DNA of 64,000 bases from Brachycybe producta (lineage: Eukaryota > Arthropoda > Diplopoda > Playtdesmida > Andrognathidae). A program made the position numbers and the translations under genes. Where the stretch lies: assembly GCA_036925085.1 (NCBI GenBank), contig JAUPFP010000002.1:3278820-3342819 (forward strand), written 5' to 3'. The notes under the pieces are model-generated. The model saw only the letters and a list, made by a program, of their open reading frames with translations, was not told the DNA's origin and ran no database searches. Positions 1-12,294 of the stretch are shown one piece after another; the stretch's first letter is position 1; each line of letters starts with the position of its first letter.

Positions 1-16
1 CACCAAGTTATTCCGG

Positions 17-440
17 CAGAGGCATTCTGGAAAAATAATTTGACCCTGGCATTTTGAAGATATACCCGGCCCACATTTTCTTACTTCATCTTTAAACAAA
101 TCTGCAACAACAAATGTTCATTTATTTGAATTATTTATTTTATAAACCATTTTTTATGAAATAAGAAGAAGGGTTTGTAGTAATTAATGCACTTGTTTCA
201 GCTAAATTATCAATTATTTCCTCTGACCCGAGATTCAAATTATTGAAAACACTTTTTTCACCTACACACAGTAACTGTGTAGGCGGGAGTTTGTTGTCAT
301 TGTGTCACAGTTGTATATGGAGACAAATAACCCACGCTTTTTTAATTTTTTACTTCATTGAAAATATCTTTTGAAAAAAAGTCCCAATTGAATACCGGCC
401 CTTCTGGCATTTGCCAGAGCTGCCCGATGGCCAGCCTCTG
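17..440. mobile_element. hAT-like non-autonomous element
   Basis: The left end reads CAGAGGCATTCTGG and the right end CCAGCCTCTG, giving a short inverted repeat that starts CAGAGGC. The flanking octamers TATTCCGG (9-16) and TATTCCAG (441-448) match at 7 of 8 positions, the size expected for a hAT target duplication. No transposase frame is visible inside, so it would depend on an enzyme made elsewhere. Confidence 0.6.
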
Positions 441-448
441 TATTCCAG

Positions 449-732
449 ATTAAAATACAATAGAATCTTAAGTCTGTTGCAGGTGTCAAGCTTACAATTC
501 AATGCTAAAAAAGAACTAATACTAATAGCTTTTATCTACACCTAAAAAGTTAAATGCATTTAAATATTAAACATGTTCTAGGTACAATGACTTGTAAGTG
601 TATAAAGTTTGCTTATATTGATTGCAAATCTCGGACATCCTTAACCATTATGTTCACTTGCTTGTCATAATCTTGTTAAAAGTTGGCAGTTTTTTCTTCT
701 TTCAACTTTATCATCAACTATTATATTAAAAA
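449..732. other. no feature recognised
   Basis: AT-rich DNA with no convincing open frame, RNA gene or repeat that recurs in the window. Confidence 0.5.
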
Positions 733-1090
733 CTAGTGGGGTAACGCGTCATAAATAACATCAGACCAAGTAACAAACCAATTAGAAATTGATGACGTTC
801 ATAAAAGGGCGGATCAAAAGAAATTCTAATGCTGCGCACAATTGCCTGTGATAAATTCTAGTTTAATTTTGCTATTATCCCCTCCCATTTTTTATATTAG
901 AAAGAGAAAATGAGCTTTTCATTTTCTCTGGTGTACGCATGCGCGTCGTTTGTTCCTTTTTTTACTCCTTTTATTTCAATTTCAGTTTCCCCCTCCACGT
1001 TTCTCTCTCTCTCTCTCTCTCTCTATTTCTCTCTCCCCCCCTACCTTTCCCCCTACCTCTCCAATTTAATATCATAGGGTTCTTGGATGG
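733..1090 (+). repeat. Family B repeat, copy 1
   Basis: This stretch recurs in inverted orientation at about 25183-25612. Shared blocks are the ACTAGTGGGGTAAC end, a CCGCCC/TTTTATGA V-clan fragment, a block of GAGAAAATGAG type, a CATGCGC block and a (CT)n tract at 1002-1023. The V element here is only half present, whereas the 25 kb copy holds a complete palindrome. Confidence 0.6.
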
Positions 1091-2120
1091 GGAGAGCGCA
1101 ACATAATGTTGACCTTGAGAAAAAAAAGCGGTTCATTTAAATTTATATAAATTCCGATGTGCTTACGCATTTTTGCCCTTGTTTGCACAGCGTTACACAT
1201 ACAGGGAAAGAAAGAAAGAAAGATAGACAGGGCACTTTACTGACATATAGTGAGTTTACTCAAAGAGTCACTAAAATCTAAGCCTTGATCTTGTCTTGTG
1301 TCAAAGCAATGAAAAAAGCCATTCTCATTTTCAGAATGTCATTCACATCACAAAGCGTGCTCTTAATAACAACCTGCTGAGGAGTCAGATCTACCATAGG
1401 CCTTACACATTACTTAATGTTTACAACAGAAGTTGGAACAACTTTTCAACCTGAGGGCATAAAGCATTTGAACATAATTACTGTTATTTTCTTTCGAAAG
1501 ACACACATAATGTGCTTACTATACGCATACACGAGTATTATGTTAACATGTGTGTGGCTTACATTGTTATAATTTTTTTTTATCTATGTCATTTTTATTA
1601 TAGAACCTTGGCAAGAAATTGAACCCAAACTAGTCATTTAAGTACACTTGAAGGACATTTAATTAACAATGTACATAGAATGGGAGTTCCGAGATTTTGA
1701 AAAATAGTAGGAAATAAAGTAGGACAATGATAGAAAATTGAATTGTCAGAATATATTAAATTCATTTTGAAACCCCCCCCCCCAAAAAAAATCTGGATAA
1801 TGCATTTGAAATTGAAAAATTTACAAGAAGGCCTGTGGCAGAAGGACAAAAGTCTAATTGCAGCATGTTTGTGATGTTCCGATAGCGATATGAATAGAAA
1901 TACTATCGCGATAGTCGATAGTCGATAGACTTCAAACTATCCCGTGGTTTAGCAATCGATAGTTTTGCGAACTATCGATAGTTTTAAAACCCCTACAATC
2001 ACAATATATTAATGTATCTTGAATCCCTGATGTTAGATGGCGCTATCATAGGCACGTTTTGCATCGTCTGCACTCTTAAACTGCAGTGCATGGTGACATT
2101 GGTGAGTATTGAATTTGAAT
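1091..2120. other. intergenic, with CGATAG-rich patch
   Basis: No coding evidence. A short run of overlapping CGATAG/CTATCG motifs lies at about 1878-1990 and can fold on itself. A GAAA microsatellite sits near 1206-1223. Confidence 0.45.
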
Positions 2121-2405
2121 TCGTGATTTTGAAATAGTTTTTAAAAAATATAACCAGACTTACCAATTTTTTGTCATTTTATCACTTGATCAGCATACAG
2201 TATATTTAAGGTGCACATTGCACTTTGAAAACTTAATATTGGACAACTTTAAATATGAAAAATAAACATATTGCCGCTACTGACTGTGTATTTTAAAAAT
2301 TAACATTTTTTCTTTAACAATGGGGTCTATGAGCTCAATAGAAAAACGATGCTGGTGCTCTTTGCGGAGATTTTGTGAAGTAATTTTGCGATGTAGCTTC
2401 TTAAA
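2121..2405 (+). mobile_element. Family X element, right half only
   Basis: Matches the right arm of the full X copies: an ATCACTTGATCAGCAT block, then a GTGCACATTGCACTTTG block, then a GCGATGTAGC end followed by CTTAAA. The left arm is missing, so this is a truncated copy. Confidence 0.75.
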
Positions 2406-3163
2406 CAAATTAATTTCTATTAGAAACTATAATAAGGAGATGAGGACTATACAAAAATATGAATATTTTAAAAAAAAAATAACCTGGAACATATGCAAAT
2501 TTCAAAATGTCCAATTTCGTTTCCTCCATTCAAGAACTGCACAAACCGTTATATAAAAAAGTTTTTTTTTTTTGCAGATATTCTAAAGTAAATAATACTA
2601 TGTTAATAATATTATTATGATCTACTTTAGTTTCTAACAAACTTTCTTTTTCTTTCCAAAAGTAAGTTTGTTTACAACAACCCCCTTTTATATTAGACTG
2701 TAAGACGGATCTGAAACTTTATCTCAATTTCCATAAAGTTCAAATGTATGAAATCATAGCTTTCTTTCATAAATCATATTTGAAATATTAATTCTCAAAT
2801 ACAATTTCTTGTCAGAAAGAAGAAAAAAAAAATCCGGCATCTAATATACACCTTTCAAAATTGATTGCCTTAATTCTTTTCCAGTTAAATTGTTTGCCAG
2901 CAATTGTGCAATTATTTGATTATTCAGGGTTGGGCAGAAAAAATATTTATTTTTGGGTCTTGGAAATAAAATTTTTGTATTTGAAGTACATTTATTAGGC
3001 CTATGGTATTATTAACTAAATACACAACAGTGTAAGTAATTTTGTGTGTTTTAAGTCTCGGACTCATGTAGCCCTTTTGTCAGCTTGATGTGGACCCGGC
3101 CTTATATATATATTTTTTTTATCATTCATGTATTTTCAAGCCTCGATGATTTATCGTTAGTTT
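2406..3163. other. no feature recognised
   Basis: AT-rich spacer between two X copies. No frame, RNA or repeat family I could support. Confidence 0.45.
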
Positions 3164-4402
3164 TTAAGAGGCTACATCACAAAATTACATCGAAAAATCT
3201 CCGCAAAGAGCGCTAGCATCGTTTTTCCATTGAGACCATAAACCCAATAGTAAAAACAAAATGAACATTAGTTTTCAAAATACACAGTCAGTCGCGGCAA
3301 TATGTTTATTTTTCATATTTAAAGTTGTCCGATGTTAAGTTTTCAAAGTGCAATGTGCACCTTAAATATATGCTGATCGAGTGATAGAATAACAAAAAAT
3401 TGGTAAGAGCGGTTATATTTTTAAAAAAAACTATTTTAAAATCGCGAATTTCTAACTCTTATGCCGCAGTCACACTAGGCTGGTTTCACAGCTGCTGGTT
3501 GCTGCTGGCTGGTTGTAGCCAGCTAGCAGCATAGTCTGAACTGCTACTAGCAGCTGCTTTCTCCAGCGGGCTAGTGATTTTAACAGCGGCTGGTGAAGTT
3601 GGACATGTCCAACTTTAGCAGCTACCAGCTGGTCATGTGACTCCCTTCCTGCTGCTGCCATCTAGTGTGAACTTTGTGTTGCTAGTAGTGTAGTTGAAAC
3701 TCCACTGCTTGGGTTGGTTGTTGTTAGAGTTTGTGTTTTTGCAAGACGGTGATTGGATGACTTGCACTGCTAATCCCAGCAGTGACTGGACAAGTGTGAA
3801 CCCAAAGCAGCTGCTGCTTGCTGTTGCTGCTAATAGCCAGCAGCAACCAGCGGCTTGTAAACCAGCCTAGTGTGACTGCCGCTTTATGTTAAACACCTTT
3901 GAATACGCGCTCATACAAAACATCCATTAAAATGCTCCTAAAATACGTAAAAATAATTTTTAAAAACCAGGAGAAAAAAATCAGCACATGCGCCAGTGTA
4001 TTCGCTTCACTGTGGTTTAATTGTGTTTTTTTTTTAAATTATTTTTAGATATTTTTACGAGCATTTTAATGGAAGTTTTTTTTCTTGTTTGGGCGTACTC
4101 AATGGAGTTTAACATAAGAGTTAGAAATTCGCGATTTTGAAATAGTTTTTAAAAATAGAAAAGCACACCAATTTTTTGTCATAATATCACTCGTTCAGCA
4201 TATATTTAAGGTGCACATTGCACTTTGAGAGCTTAACATTGGACAGCTTTAAATATGAAAAATAAACAATAATTGCCTCGACTGTGTATTTTAAAAATTA
4301 ACATTTTTTCTTTAACATTGGGTCTATGAGCTCAATACAAAAAACGATGCTAGCGCTCTTTGAGGAGATTTTTCAAAGTAATTTTGCGATGTAGTCTCTT
4401 AA
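3164..4402. mobile_element. Family X element split by a Y element
   Basis: Bounded by TTAA on both sides, with ends TTAAGAGGCTACATC and GATGTAGTCTCTTAA. The two arms are long inverted repeats around a centre near 4000-4020. At 3463-3882 the left arm is interrupted by family Y, after which X sequence resumes with TGTTAAAC. X has no protein frame and looks like a foldback element. Confidence 0.8.
3463..3882. mobile_element. Family Y palindromic element, nested in X
   Basis: Ends CCGCAGTCACACTAGGCTGG and the complement CCAGCCTAGTGTGACTGC. The interior is rich in GCTGCTGG / CAGCAGC motifs that pair across the element. A close copy lies at 57748-58179. The open frame inside (3470-3661, minus) is only a by-product of the GCTG repeats. 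Confidence 0.75.
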
Positions 4403-5047
4403 ATAATACAACAGGATTCTTATATGAAGGATTAGAGCGAGATTGTGCATATAAATCCGCTTTTCTATTCACAAGTAAAAATGAAACAATGCATCATTTG
4501 TGTTTCTTCTGTTGATTTTTTTTTAATATTCTATACAGAATAAATCCAAGGTTATATGCACAAACAACAAGATTGCATGGAACTACCATTTTATAAGCCT
4601 ACTTTTTTGTTTTGTTGTTTTTTTTTTGTTGTAAGCTGTTTCATTTTACTTTTGACAATGATATTTATGAATTGCTGCATGGCCCATGGTGTTGAACTTG
4701 CAAAGCCATTGCACATGGAATTAATGGTGAATTTCTATAGGTTTCAAAACAGCAGGGTATAAGATGACGATTTTCAGTTTCTTCTTCTTCTTCATGCATT
4801 TTTTTTTAATTTTTTTTTTCAGGTGTGAATGCGAAATACAATCAGGCATTTCATTAATGTTAATCCGACACCTGCCAGTAATAAATTTTTTTTAAAAAAA
4901 AAATAGACGCCATTAGAACTATGAGGTGAGGTAAGTAATCTGGTATTTTCAGAAATGTAAGACATTGGGGCTGAGACTCAGTAAGTAACCACAGGAGGCG
5001 AAATAACAAAAATTAGCCTACTCTTTAAGTCCATAATGTATATGGAG
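4403..5047. other. no feature recognised
   Basis: AT-rich spacer; poly-T and poly-A runs; no supported gene. Confidence 0.4.
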
Positions 5048-5504
5048 CAGCGGTCGCCAATTTTTCGGACCTCACGGACCACTAAATTCAAAATTTTAAA
5101 TGCCGCGGACCACTAATATGATTTTTTTTAAAAAAGATAAATACGTTTGTCAAATAATGATCACTGATCAGAGAACTTCCATTTTATTAATAAAAATCTT
5201 TAAAGGTTGTTTAATTGTAACAAAATTATTAAAGTTAGTTTAATTATTAGAAAATAATTGAAGTTTAGGGGAGAAGCGTGTGGTGGGGGAAAACTGAACG
5301 AAATGTAGCTCTCGCGAGCCATATTTTACGAGAACTGTACTAGACTCTAGTACATTTTCGTGAATTTAGTGCAATAGAAAGGCGAAAACTGTCATTCAGA
5401 ATATAAGAATTTATTAGGATATTTTTTTTGTAAATGCAAATATTGTCAAGATTTTTCTCCGGACCACCAAAAATTTCTCGCGGACCACCGGTTGGCGACT
5501 GCTG
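5048..5504. mobile_element. hAT-like element D, copy 1
   Basis: Left end CAGCGGTCGCCAATTTTT, right end GGTTGGCGACTGCTG, an inverted repeat typical of hAT elements. Flanking octamers ATATGGAG (5040-5047) and ATATAGAG (5505-5512) agree at 7 of 8. A GGACCACTAAATT block near the left end and GGACCACC near the right are shared with the copy at 56746-57122. No transposase frame. Confidence 0.75.
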
Positions 5505-5599
5505 ATATAGAGGACTATAGAGTGTGCAGGACCCAGACTCAGATCAAAATCCTAATTCAAATTGGAGCCAATCTAATTCATATTAAACTCAGACCCATA

Positions 5600-6124
5600 T
5601 TAAGAGGCTACATCGCAAAATTACTTCGAAAAATCTCCACAAAAGAGCGCTAATATCGTTTTTATATTGAGCTCATAGACCCAATGTTAAAGAAAAAATG
5701 TTCATTTTTAAAATACACAAGTCGCGGCGGCAATATGTTTATTTTTCGTATTTAAAGTTGTCCAATTTTGATGGTTCAAACTGCAATGTGCACTTTAAAT
5801 CTATGTTTATCTAGGGATAGATCATCAAAAAATTGGAAAGTGTGCTTCTATTTTTTTTTTTAAAAAATATATTTCAAAATCGCGAATTTTTAACTCGCAA
5901 TTTTGAAATATATTATTTCTAAAAAAAAATAGAAGCACACTTCCCAATTTTTCCATTGAGTAAGAAAAATACAACCATTAAAATATTCATAAAAAATTAA
6001 AAATACTTAAAAATAATTTAGTAAAAAAAAAAAAAAAATCTTGGGTCTATGGGCTCACTATAGAAAGTATGGTGGCGCTCTTTGTGAAGGTTTTTCGAAG
6101 TAATTTTGCGATGTAGCCACTTAA
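5600..6124. mobile_element. Family X element inserted in E at TTAA
   Basis: TTAA at 5600-5603 and again at 6121-6124 with X termini GAGGCTACATCGC and GCGATGTAGCC between them. This copy is shorter than others, its centre being near 5890. Its position inside E shows that TTAA is the duplicated target. Confidence 0.8.
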
Positions 6125-6591
6125 GGCATGTGTCAAATGTAACATGCACAAGGCCTCCGAGGTTTAGAGTAACCCCCCCCCCCCCGGCTTGCCCCGCAAA
6201 TGAATCACTTTGACTTAATGTCCTATTTATTTTGTGACAATATTATATTTTTCAATATTTTTGTTTTTGTTTGTTTTTTTCGTAAAAATTTATTCCAAAC
6301 TAAACTAGAAATTCCCGAATCGAATCTCTGTCTGTTCGTTTATTGTACCCGAAATGCACTGCTAGGGTCCACTGGTATGGCTTGGTATAACTTGGAGTCC
6401 GACACTGTCCATGCTTATAGATTAACGCAACCTTTGCTTTTGGCAAATCGTAAATGCTACGTATCTGCAAATGGTGACTGTTAGCCTGAATAATGCAGCA
6501 GAACGTTCTGTGGTCCAGAAAATAACGTCATTTCTTAAAAGTGCCAGAACAATTGTTAAGCATAAGCAATGTCAATGACAATAACCAGGGG

Positions 6592-7305
6592 CCCGTTTCA
6601 CAAAACTACAAGTCTTGTCCAGAACAATTGTAGGTTACAAGTTTTTGTAATCACAACTTGTTGGTTACACATGTTTCCCGAATATTTATACACAAAACTA
6701 CAAGTCTTTTGAGTAACAATTGTAGCTTACAAGTGAAGGTAACAAGTTGTTGGCAACAAGTGAAATTTGACTTGTTTGTAACAAGTGTAGTTTGTCAGTA
6801 TTCATTAAATACATTTTCCTTTTCCATTTTCTTTTGTGTGTAATTCCAAAACGTCTAAAAGTGATGCATTATAAAATAAGTGGTATATTTTAAAAGAAAT
6901 ACGAGATAGACATTATGTTTAATTTTAGAGCACTTGTAAAACAATCTACCTGCCTTTTGAGTTAGGTAGAAAATCGTTGGTTGGTAACAAGTGTCAGTAA
7001 CAAGTTTGTCCACTACACTTGTTAGCTACAAGTAAACTTTTGTGGTTTGCAAGTAATTAATTCGCTTGTAAAATTCTAAAAATTAACTTGTAAAATTCTA
7101 CAAATTCACTTGTAAAATTCTACAAATTCACTTGTAAAATTCTACAAATTCACGTGTAAAATTCTACAAATTCACGTGTAAAATTCTACAAATTCACTTG
7201 TAAAATTCTACAAATTCACTTGTAAAATTCTACAAATTCACTTGTAAAATTCTACAAATTCACTTGTAAAATTCTACAAATTCACTTGTAAAATTCTACA
7301 AATGT
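6592..7305. mobile_element. Insertion H in element E
   Basis: Compared with E copy 2, extra sequence begins at about GGGGCCCGTTTCACAAA and ends at the ATGTAAGATTC junction. The interior repeats ACTTGTAACAAG-like motifs. I cannot assign a superfamily. The 61-codon frame here is not supported as a gene. Confidence 0.5.
7061..7302. repeat. 22 bp tandem array (about 11 units)
   Basis: Unit of the form CTTGTAAAATTCTACAAATT, 22 bp long, nearly perfect; two units carry CGTG instead of CTTG. The first two units are the most diverged (CTAAAAATTAA). Confidence 0.9.
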
Positions 7306-7396
7306 AAGATTCATAATCATTCATTGGGGGACTAACTTCTAAGGGCCCTCAGGTTCTACTTAGCACAGGGTCTCCAAAAGTGTTAATCCGCGCCTG

Positions 7397-8185
7397 GAAC
7401 CAGACTTTTTAGAATTATGCAATGCTACGAAAATTGCAAGGGTTACAATAATCGAATAATTCTTTCAGAATCAGACATTTTGATCCAAGATTTTTTTATC
7501 TTCAGACACAAAGAGGATTATTATCCTAGAGGCACAATAAAGTAAAACTTGCAAAATTTGACCCATTCCATGATGTCTTTAAAAAGTTAAAAGATGCATT
7601 TTTTTTGTTGTTTTTTATCTTTTCAACCCAAAGTATTTTTTGGGCTGTTTTTTTTTTCTTCTTTTTTTTTTGAATTTATAAGAAACTTATTTTTTTTGAG
7701 GTTTGGTAAAAGGTGTTATAACCTTGTAAAAGTCTTAAAATGTAGGATCCCAGGGTTTGGTTTTAATGCTATTATATTATTTCTCGTCTTTCTTCTTCTT
7801 GCTTTTTAAAATTTGGCGTGAAGAATTCATGGTTGGTGGTGCTTATGTTAGACGTATAGCTTTTTCTACATTGAATGCCCATATCTAAAACTGTCGGCGG
7901 TCCTACACACACACAAAAAAAAGTTGCAGCTTAAGATTTTTGCATTTGTAATGTACCTCATGCTGGCAATCCGATCCTTGCCAGCATGACAAACGGGGCA
8001 GGCCTTTTCTCTTTTCCCCCTTCTTATTTCACAACCCTGTATTTTTTTTCTTTCTCCCTCTTGTTCTTCTTTCCTTTAAAGCCCCTAAGGCCACCCTATT
8101 ATGTTAGTTGGAGATCATGTGAATCTGTCATAGTTGTCCAGTGCACGTTTTTAAAAAGAAGAGGAGGAGATTGGAGAAGCCAAAC
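7397..8185. other. intergenic, small hairpin
   Basis: T-rich sequence at 7590-7810 gives a spurious hydrophobic frame. A 12 bp-stem hairpin, CATGCTGGCAA with CTTGCCAGCATG, lies at about 7968-7989. Nothing else is supported. Confidence 0.4.
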
Positions 8186-8450
8186 TGTATTTGTTGCTGT
8201 CAATCTGCGAAATCAGTCAGTCTGCAGATTACCTAGGCAATGTGCAAAATTATCAACGTACTAGTGAATCTGCAAAAATGTATTGAATTTTGCAGATTCA
8301 CTAGCAGGTTGGTTTTGCTGCAGATTGCCTAGACAATTTGCAACAAAACCAACCTACTAGTGAATCTGCAAAAATGTATTGAATTTTGCGGATTCACTAG
8401 CAGGTTGTTGGTTTGCAGATTGCCTGATTCCGCAGATTGATAATAAGATA
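8186..8450. repeat. cluster of repeated hairpins
   Basis: The block CTAGTGAATCTGCAAAAATG and its complement form a hairpin at about 8261-8304 and again at about 8358-8401. Between them are complementary GCAGATTGCC / GGCAATNTGC segments. It looks like a decayed multi-hairpin foldback element rather than a gene. Confidence 0.55.
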
Positions 8451-8619
8451 TTCACAAAATTGTTCAAAAAAAAAAAAAAAGTAAAAAAGAGGGGTTTTTT
8501 GAAGGAAAAAGTTTCACTTTATTTTGAACGAACTGGACAACTTTTGACAGTGGGCCAATGACATGGGGTCGAGGAGCGAGCCCCTTGTTTATGTTTTAGG
8601 AGGGCCAAATTAGTGCATC

Positions 8620-8970
8620 TTGAATCCTTCATATACAAATCCTATATTATTCATTAAGAAGATACGAATAAATGAAATAATATTAAATATTAAATTATTA
8701 ATAATAAGAAACAGTGTGTGTTACGCAGGGTCGCCACAAGGTGATCCGGATACCACTGAAATTGCAACAATCGCCGGTTTTTTTTTGTTTTTCTATTGGA
8801 CGTCAACGGTGTTAAAACTAGTTTTACCTAAGTTTTTAACAGTTTTTTTTTCGGTTAAGATACGAAAGACGAAAAAAGCGCGAAGATTCGAGTTTTCGAA
8901 TCTCGAATAATTTTCAAGATTCGCGGTATTCGAGGATTCGAAGATTTGAATGTCCCATCCTTAGTTCTAT
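8620..8970 (+). mobile_element. Family Z element (left end lost)
   Basis: Contains the Z core ATTATTCATTAAGAAGATAC, the GGTCGCCACAAGGTGATCC block and the GATTCGAGTTTTCGAATC right arm ending in TCCCATCC. The left terminal part differs from other copies. Confidence 0.7.
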
Positions 8971-9863
8971 GAACAATTTTACGTTTGTTTAAGTTTATTA
9001 TCAGTGATCAGTGATCACCTTTTCTAAAATATTGTACCATTTGTACAAAGCTTTTCTATATTAGGGACTTAGCGAAATTTTGTACGAAATTAAGTTTCAC
9101 GAAATTTATATATTTAAATTAAGTGATTTCGTTTTCGTTTCAATTTCGTAATTTTAGTTAGCGAAGCAACCCGAAAACGTAAACGAAATCATTCACCTTT
9201 TACGGCGATTTGTGTGGTTATTTTTGACTAATTAATCGCCGCTAAACGTAGATTTTTTTAATTGTTATTGTTCTTTGCACTTAATATTCTTGTTTTAATC
9301 GGAAATCTTTCATGTAGGGTTGGTTATTCTTTTTAAAACGACGTCGTTTTCCATCGAAGCGTTGGAAAAATCGCGTCGTTTTCAAGTTTCTCAAATGGCG
9401 TTAAACCGCTTCTGCGCATGCGCGTTTATTTCGTTTCTACGAAATCCAACTACGAAATAATTTTATAATTTCGTAAAGAAATGCCTCATTTCGTACGAAA
9501 TCTTTGTGTTGTAACGAAAATCAGCCGGAAATGACGTCAAAATAATGGATTTCGTAAATAAATTTATTATCTTTTCTGGTGAAAATGATATAAAATTATG
9601 AAATTTTCTTAATTATAGGCATTATAACGTCATTTGTTCATCATAATATTTTTGTATTGAAATAGTTGTAACTGAGTCAAATTTATACTAATTAGCCATT
9701 AATATATGGGGGTTTTAAGCTCTACAAAGGTGAAACTATCATTTATTTTTCTGGGCTTTTTTTGGCACTAAATGGTTGCTTTCTCTTCATACGATCTCTA
9801 TAATCGATGATTCCTATATCATTATTCCCTTCCGCTCGTGGAATTTCTTCTCTAAACTCCACT
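8971..9863. other. intergenic, TTTCG/CGAAA-rich foldback candidate
   Basis: At 9068-9570 the motifs CGAAATTTTGTACGAAAT and complementary TTTCGTACGAAATC recur, suggesting an old inverted-repeat element with diffuse ends. No gene is seen. Confidence 0.35.
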
Positions 9864-9871
9864 AACAGGGC

Positions 9872-10813
9872 CAGGGGCGTAGCTGGGGACCTGCAGCCCC
9901 TGCGACCCTGGGATGGGGGAGGCGCAGTATGTGTCGAGGACGCATTTTTTTGAGGGGGGGTGGAAAGAGGGTACAATGTTTTAAGAGGCTACATCGCAAA
10001 ATTACTTCGAAAAATCTCTGAAAAGAGCGCTAGCATCGTTTTTCCTATTGAGCTCATAGACCCGATGTTAAAGAAAAAATGTTAATTTTTAAAATACACA
10101 GTCATGGCGGCAATATGTTTATTTTTCATATTTAAAGTTGTCCAATATTAAGTTTTCAAAGTGCAATGTGCACCGAGCTGATCCGAGTGATAGAATGGCA
10201 AAAAAAAATTGTTAAGTGCGGTTATATTTTTAAAAACTATTTCAAAATCGTGAATTTCTAACTCTTATGTTAAACTCCAACGCCTGAATCAGAAAAAAAA
10301 AAATCCATTAAGATGTTGATAAAAAATACCTAAAAATAATTTAATAAAACCACAATTAAACTACAGTGAAGCCAATACATTGGCGCACATGCTGATTTTT
10401 TTTCTGTTTTTTTTAAAATTATTTTTACGTATTTTTATGAGCATTTTAATGGATGTTTTTTGCTTACGAGCGCATACTCAATGAAGTTTATATTGAAATA
10501 GTTTTTAAAAATATAACCGCATTTACCAATTTTTTGTCATTCTATCACTCGATCAGCATACATTTAAGGTGAACATTGCACTTAAAAAAACTTAATATTG
10601 GACAACTTTAAATATGAAAAATAAACATATTGCCACGACTGACTGTGTATTTTAAAAATTAACATTTTTTCTTTAACATCGGGTCTTATGGGCTCAAAAC
10701 GATGCTAGCGCTCTTTGCAGAGATTTTTCGAAGTAATTTTGCGATGTAGCCTCTTAAGCGGGAATGGGGGGGGGGAGGTGGCAGGTTACAACCAAACCTA
10801 AGCTATGTCACTG
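9872..10813. mobile_element. hAT-like element interrupted by X
   Basis: Left end CAGGGGCGTAGCTGGGG; right end CTAAGCTATGTCACTG. These pair imperfectly as a CAGNGGCGTAGC-type hAT terminus. Flanks AACAGGGC and AAAAGGGA agree at 6 of 8. Nearly all the interior is an X copy. Confidence 0.55.
9981..10757. mobile_element. Family X element, full length, nested
   Basis: TTAA at both ends with GAGGCTACATCGC / GCGATGTAGCCTC termini. About 777 bp long with nearly complete inverted arms around about 10375. Inside a hAT-like element. Confidence 0.8.
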
Positions 10814-11590
10814 AAAAGGGACCTCGGCCCTGAATATCGATATTGTCAATGTTGCGCATAAGGTGCATAACATTACGAAATTAATATTCGTGAAAATATG
10901 GAGTTATCTCAATTCTAGTTATTATTTTTTTGTTGTTGTTGCTTCTGAACAACACAATTGTTTTCATTTTATTTCTCAACATAAATATAATTGTTTTAAG
11001 TTATCTTGAATCGTTGTCTTTTTTTAATTTTATCTTGCAAACGATTTGCAGCTGCGCATGTTCAATAGATTAGATTTTGTCAGGGAGCTATATTTTACAC
11101 TTTGCACCTTCTTAGAATTTTTTTCTCTTTTCTTTTTCATTTTCTAAAAGAGGGGAGGAGAAAGAAAACTAAAGAAGGGAGGAGAGAAATATTTCGGGGT
11201 GAGAAGGAGGGGTGGAAATGAAGAAAGGGGTGGGAAGGAGGATAAGAAACATTGCAGGTGGCGGGCTAGCCTCTCTCTTTCTCTTAATAAACATATATAT
11301 AGGCCTACAAATTAAGTTCGTCCCGAGTCAGGGGCGCGAACTTTGTTGAAAAACCGGTTTTTTTTTTAAATTTTATCTTAAAAAGTGCACCCATACTGGG
11401 CCTAACGACTACCACCCTCCCCTTCTTTACGCTATAGACGATCATTTTTTTTTCAGCCTACATGACGTTTTTAATCTCTACGTAGGGAGTCCTTCACTTA
11501 TTCCACCCCTTTCTGTAATTCTTTACAAAGACAATTCTGAAACACCCTGTGTTGAGAGTAGTTCTCTGCCGCCAGGCATTCTGCTATTTT
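10814..11590. other. intergenic, purine-rich tract
   Basis: No gene. A purine-rich GGAGGAGAAAG-type stretch lies at about 11140-11265. It could contribute to the RGM upstream region, but no binding site is identifiable by eye. Confidence 0.4.
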
Positions 11591-12294
11591 CGCAACAACA
11601 AGAACAGAGAGTGCGAGCTCGAGACTCGAGAGAATCATAGGGGAGCAGTTTCTCGGGTGTCGGTAGTCATTAGCGAAGCGGATTTTAAGCGTAGCAGAGC
11701 CAAGACATATAGAGCAATATAGCTGTGATTTTTGTGGTTCTTCTTCTTAAAAGAAAAAGTGCGGACTTTGAGGATTTTTTCTACAGTGTTTTTGTCAATC
11801 GAAGTGCGGTGTTAAAGTTACGTGATTCGTGTTTTAAACATTTAAGAATAGAATAGAATATCTATATATTTTTTTATTATTATTAATTCTGCGTTTAGAA
11901 GCAATTACTTCTAGATCGCTTTCTTCTTTTTTTTAACGTAGCCTCTTTTTCGTATCCCCAAAAAGAGGCTAATTATAAGCATTGAGCGTGTGAGATGAGA
12001 AAAGCTGCTGAGAAGCGGCTTATCGATCGTTTGTGTCTGGTCTTTTTTTGTACTCTTTGGAACTAGCCTCTCTCTCCCTCCATTTCTAAGTTAAAACAGG
12101 GTTAATCTTATTTCTGTATGGCGATGGATACGTTTTTGTGTTGTGTCAAATTGTGATTAACAGAATATAAAAGGACTATATAAAAAAAAACGTAAGGTGG
12201 GATGTTCTGTTTTTGAAACCATTTTCAAATAATTTTCGTTTTGTTTGGATGCCGATTCCATGAAGAAATCACTGATCACTGATGGAATTTTGTA
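11591..12294 (+). promoter_or_regulatory. RGM: RGM 5' flank / 5' UTR
   Basis: This 700 bp stretch before the start codon has higher GC and fewer repeats than its surroundings, as expected for promoter and 5' UTR. I see no confident TATA box, and the transcription start is unknown. A four-codon upstream ORF (ATG at 12249, TGA at 12261) precedes the start. An in-frame TGA at 12280-12282 sits 15 nt before ATG 12295 and fixes the earliest start for this exon. Confidence 0.4.

Larger units (their letters stand above)
5590..7396. mobile_element. hAT-like element E, copy 1, split by X and H
   Basis: Left end CAGACCCATATTAA corresponds to CAGGCCCGTATTAA of the copy at 56073, and the right end TTAATCCGCGCCTG to TTAATCCTGGCCTG. 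Family X sits exactly in the TTAA of the left end (5600-6124), and another insertion plus a 22 bp array (6592-7305) interrupts the right half. No 8 bp duplication is evident at this copy, unlike copy 2. Confidence 0.65.

Noticed and set aside
3470..3661. 63-codon minus frame
   Set aside because: Lies in the GCTG-rich palindrome of element Y and recurs only because the element does.
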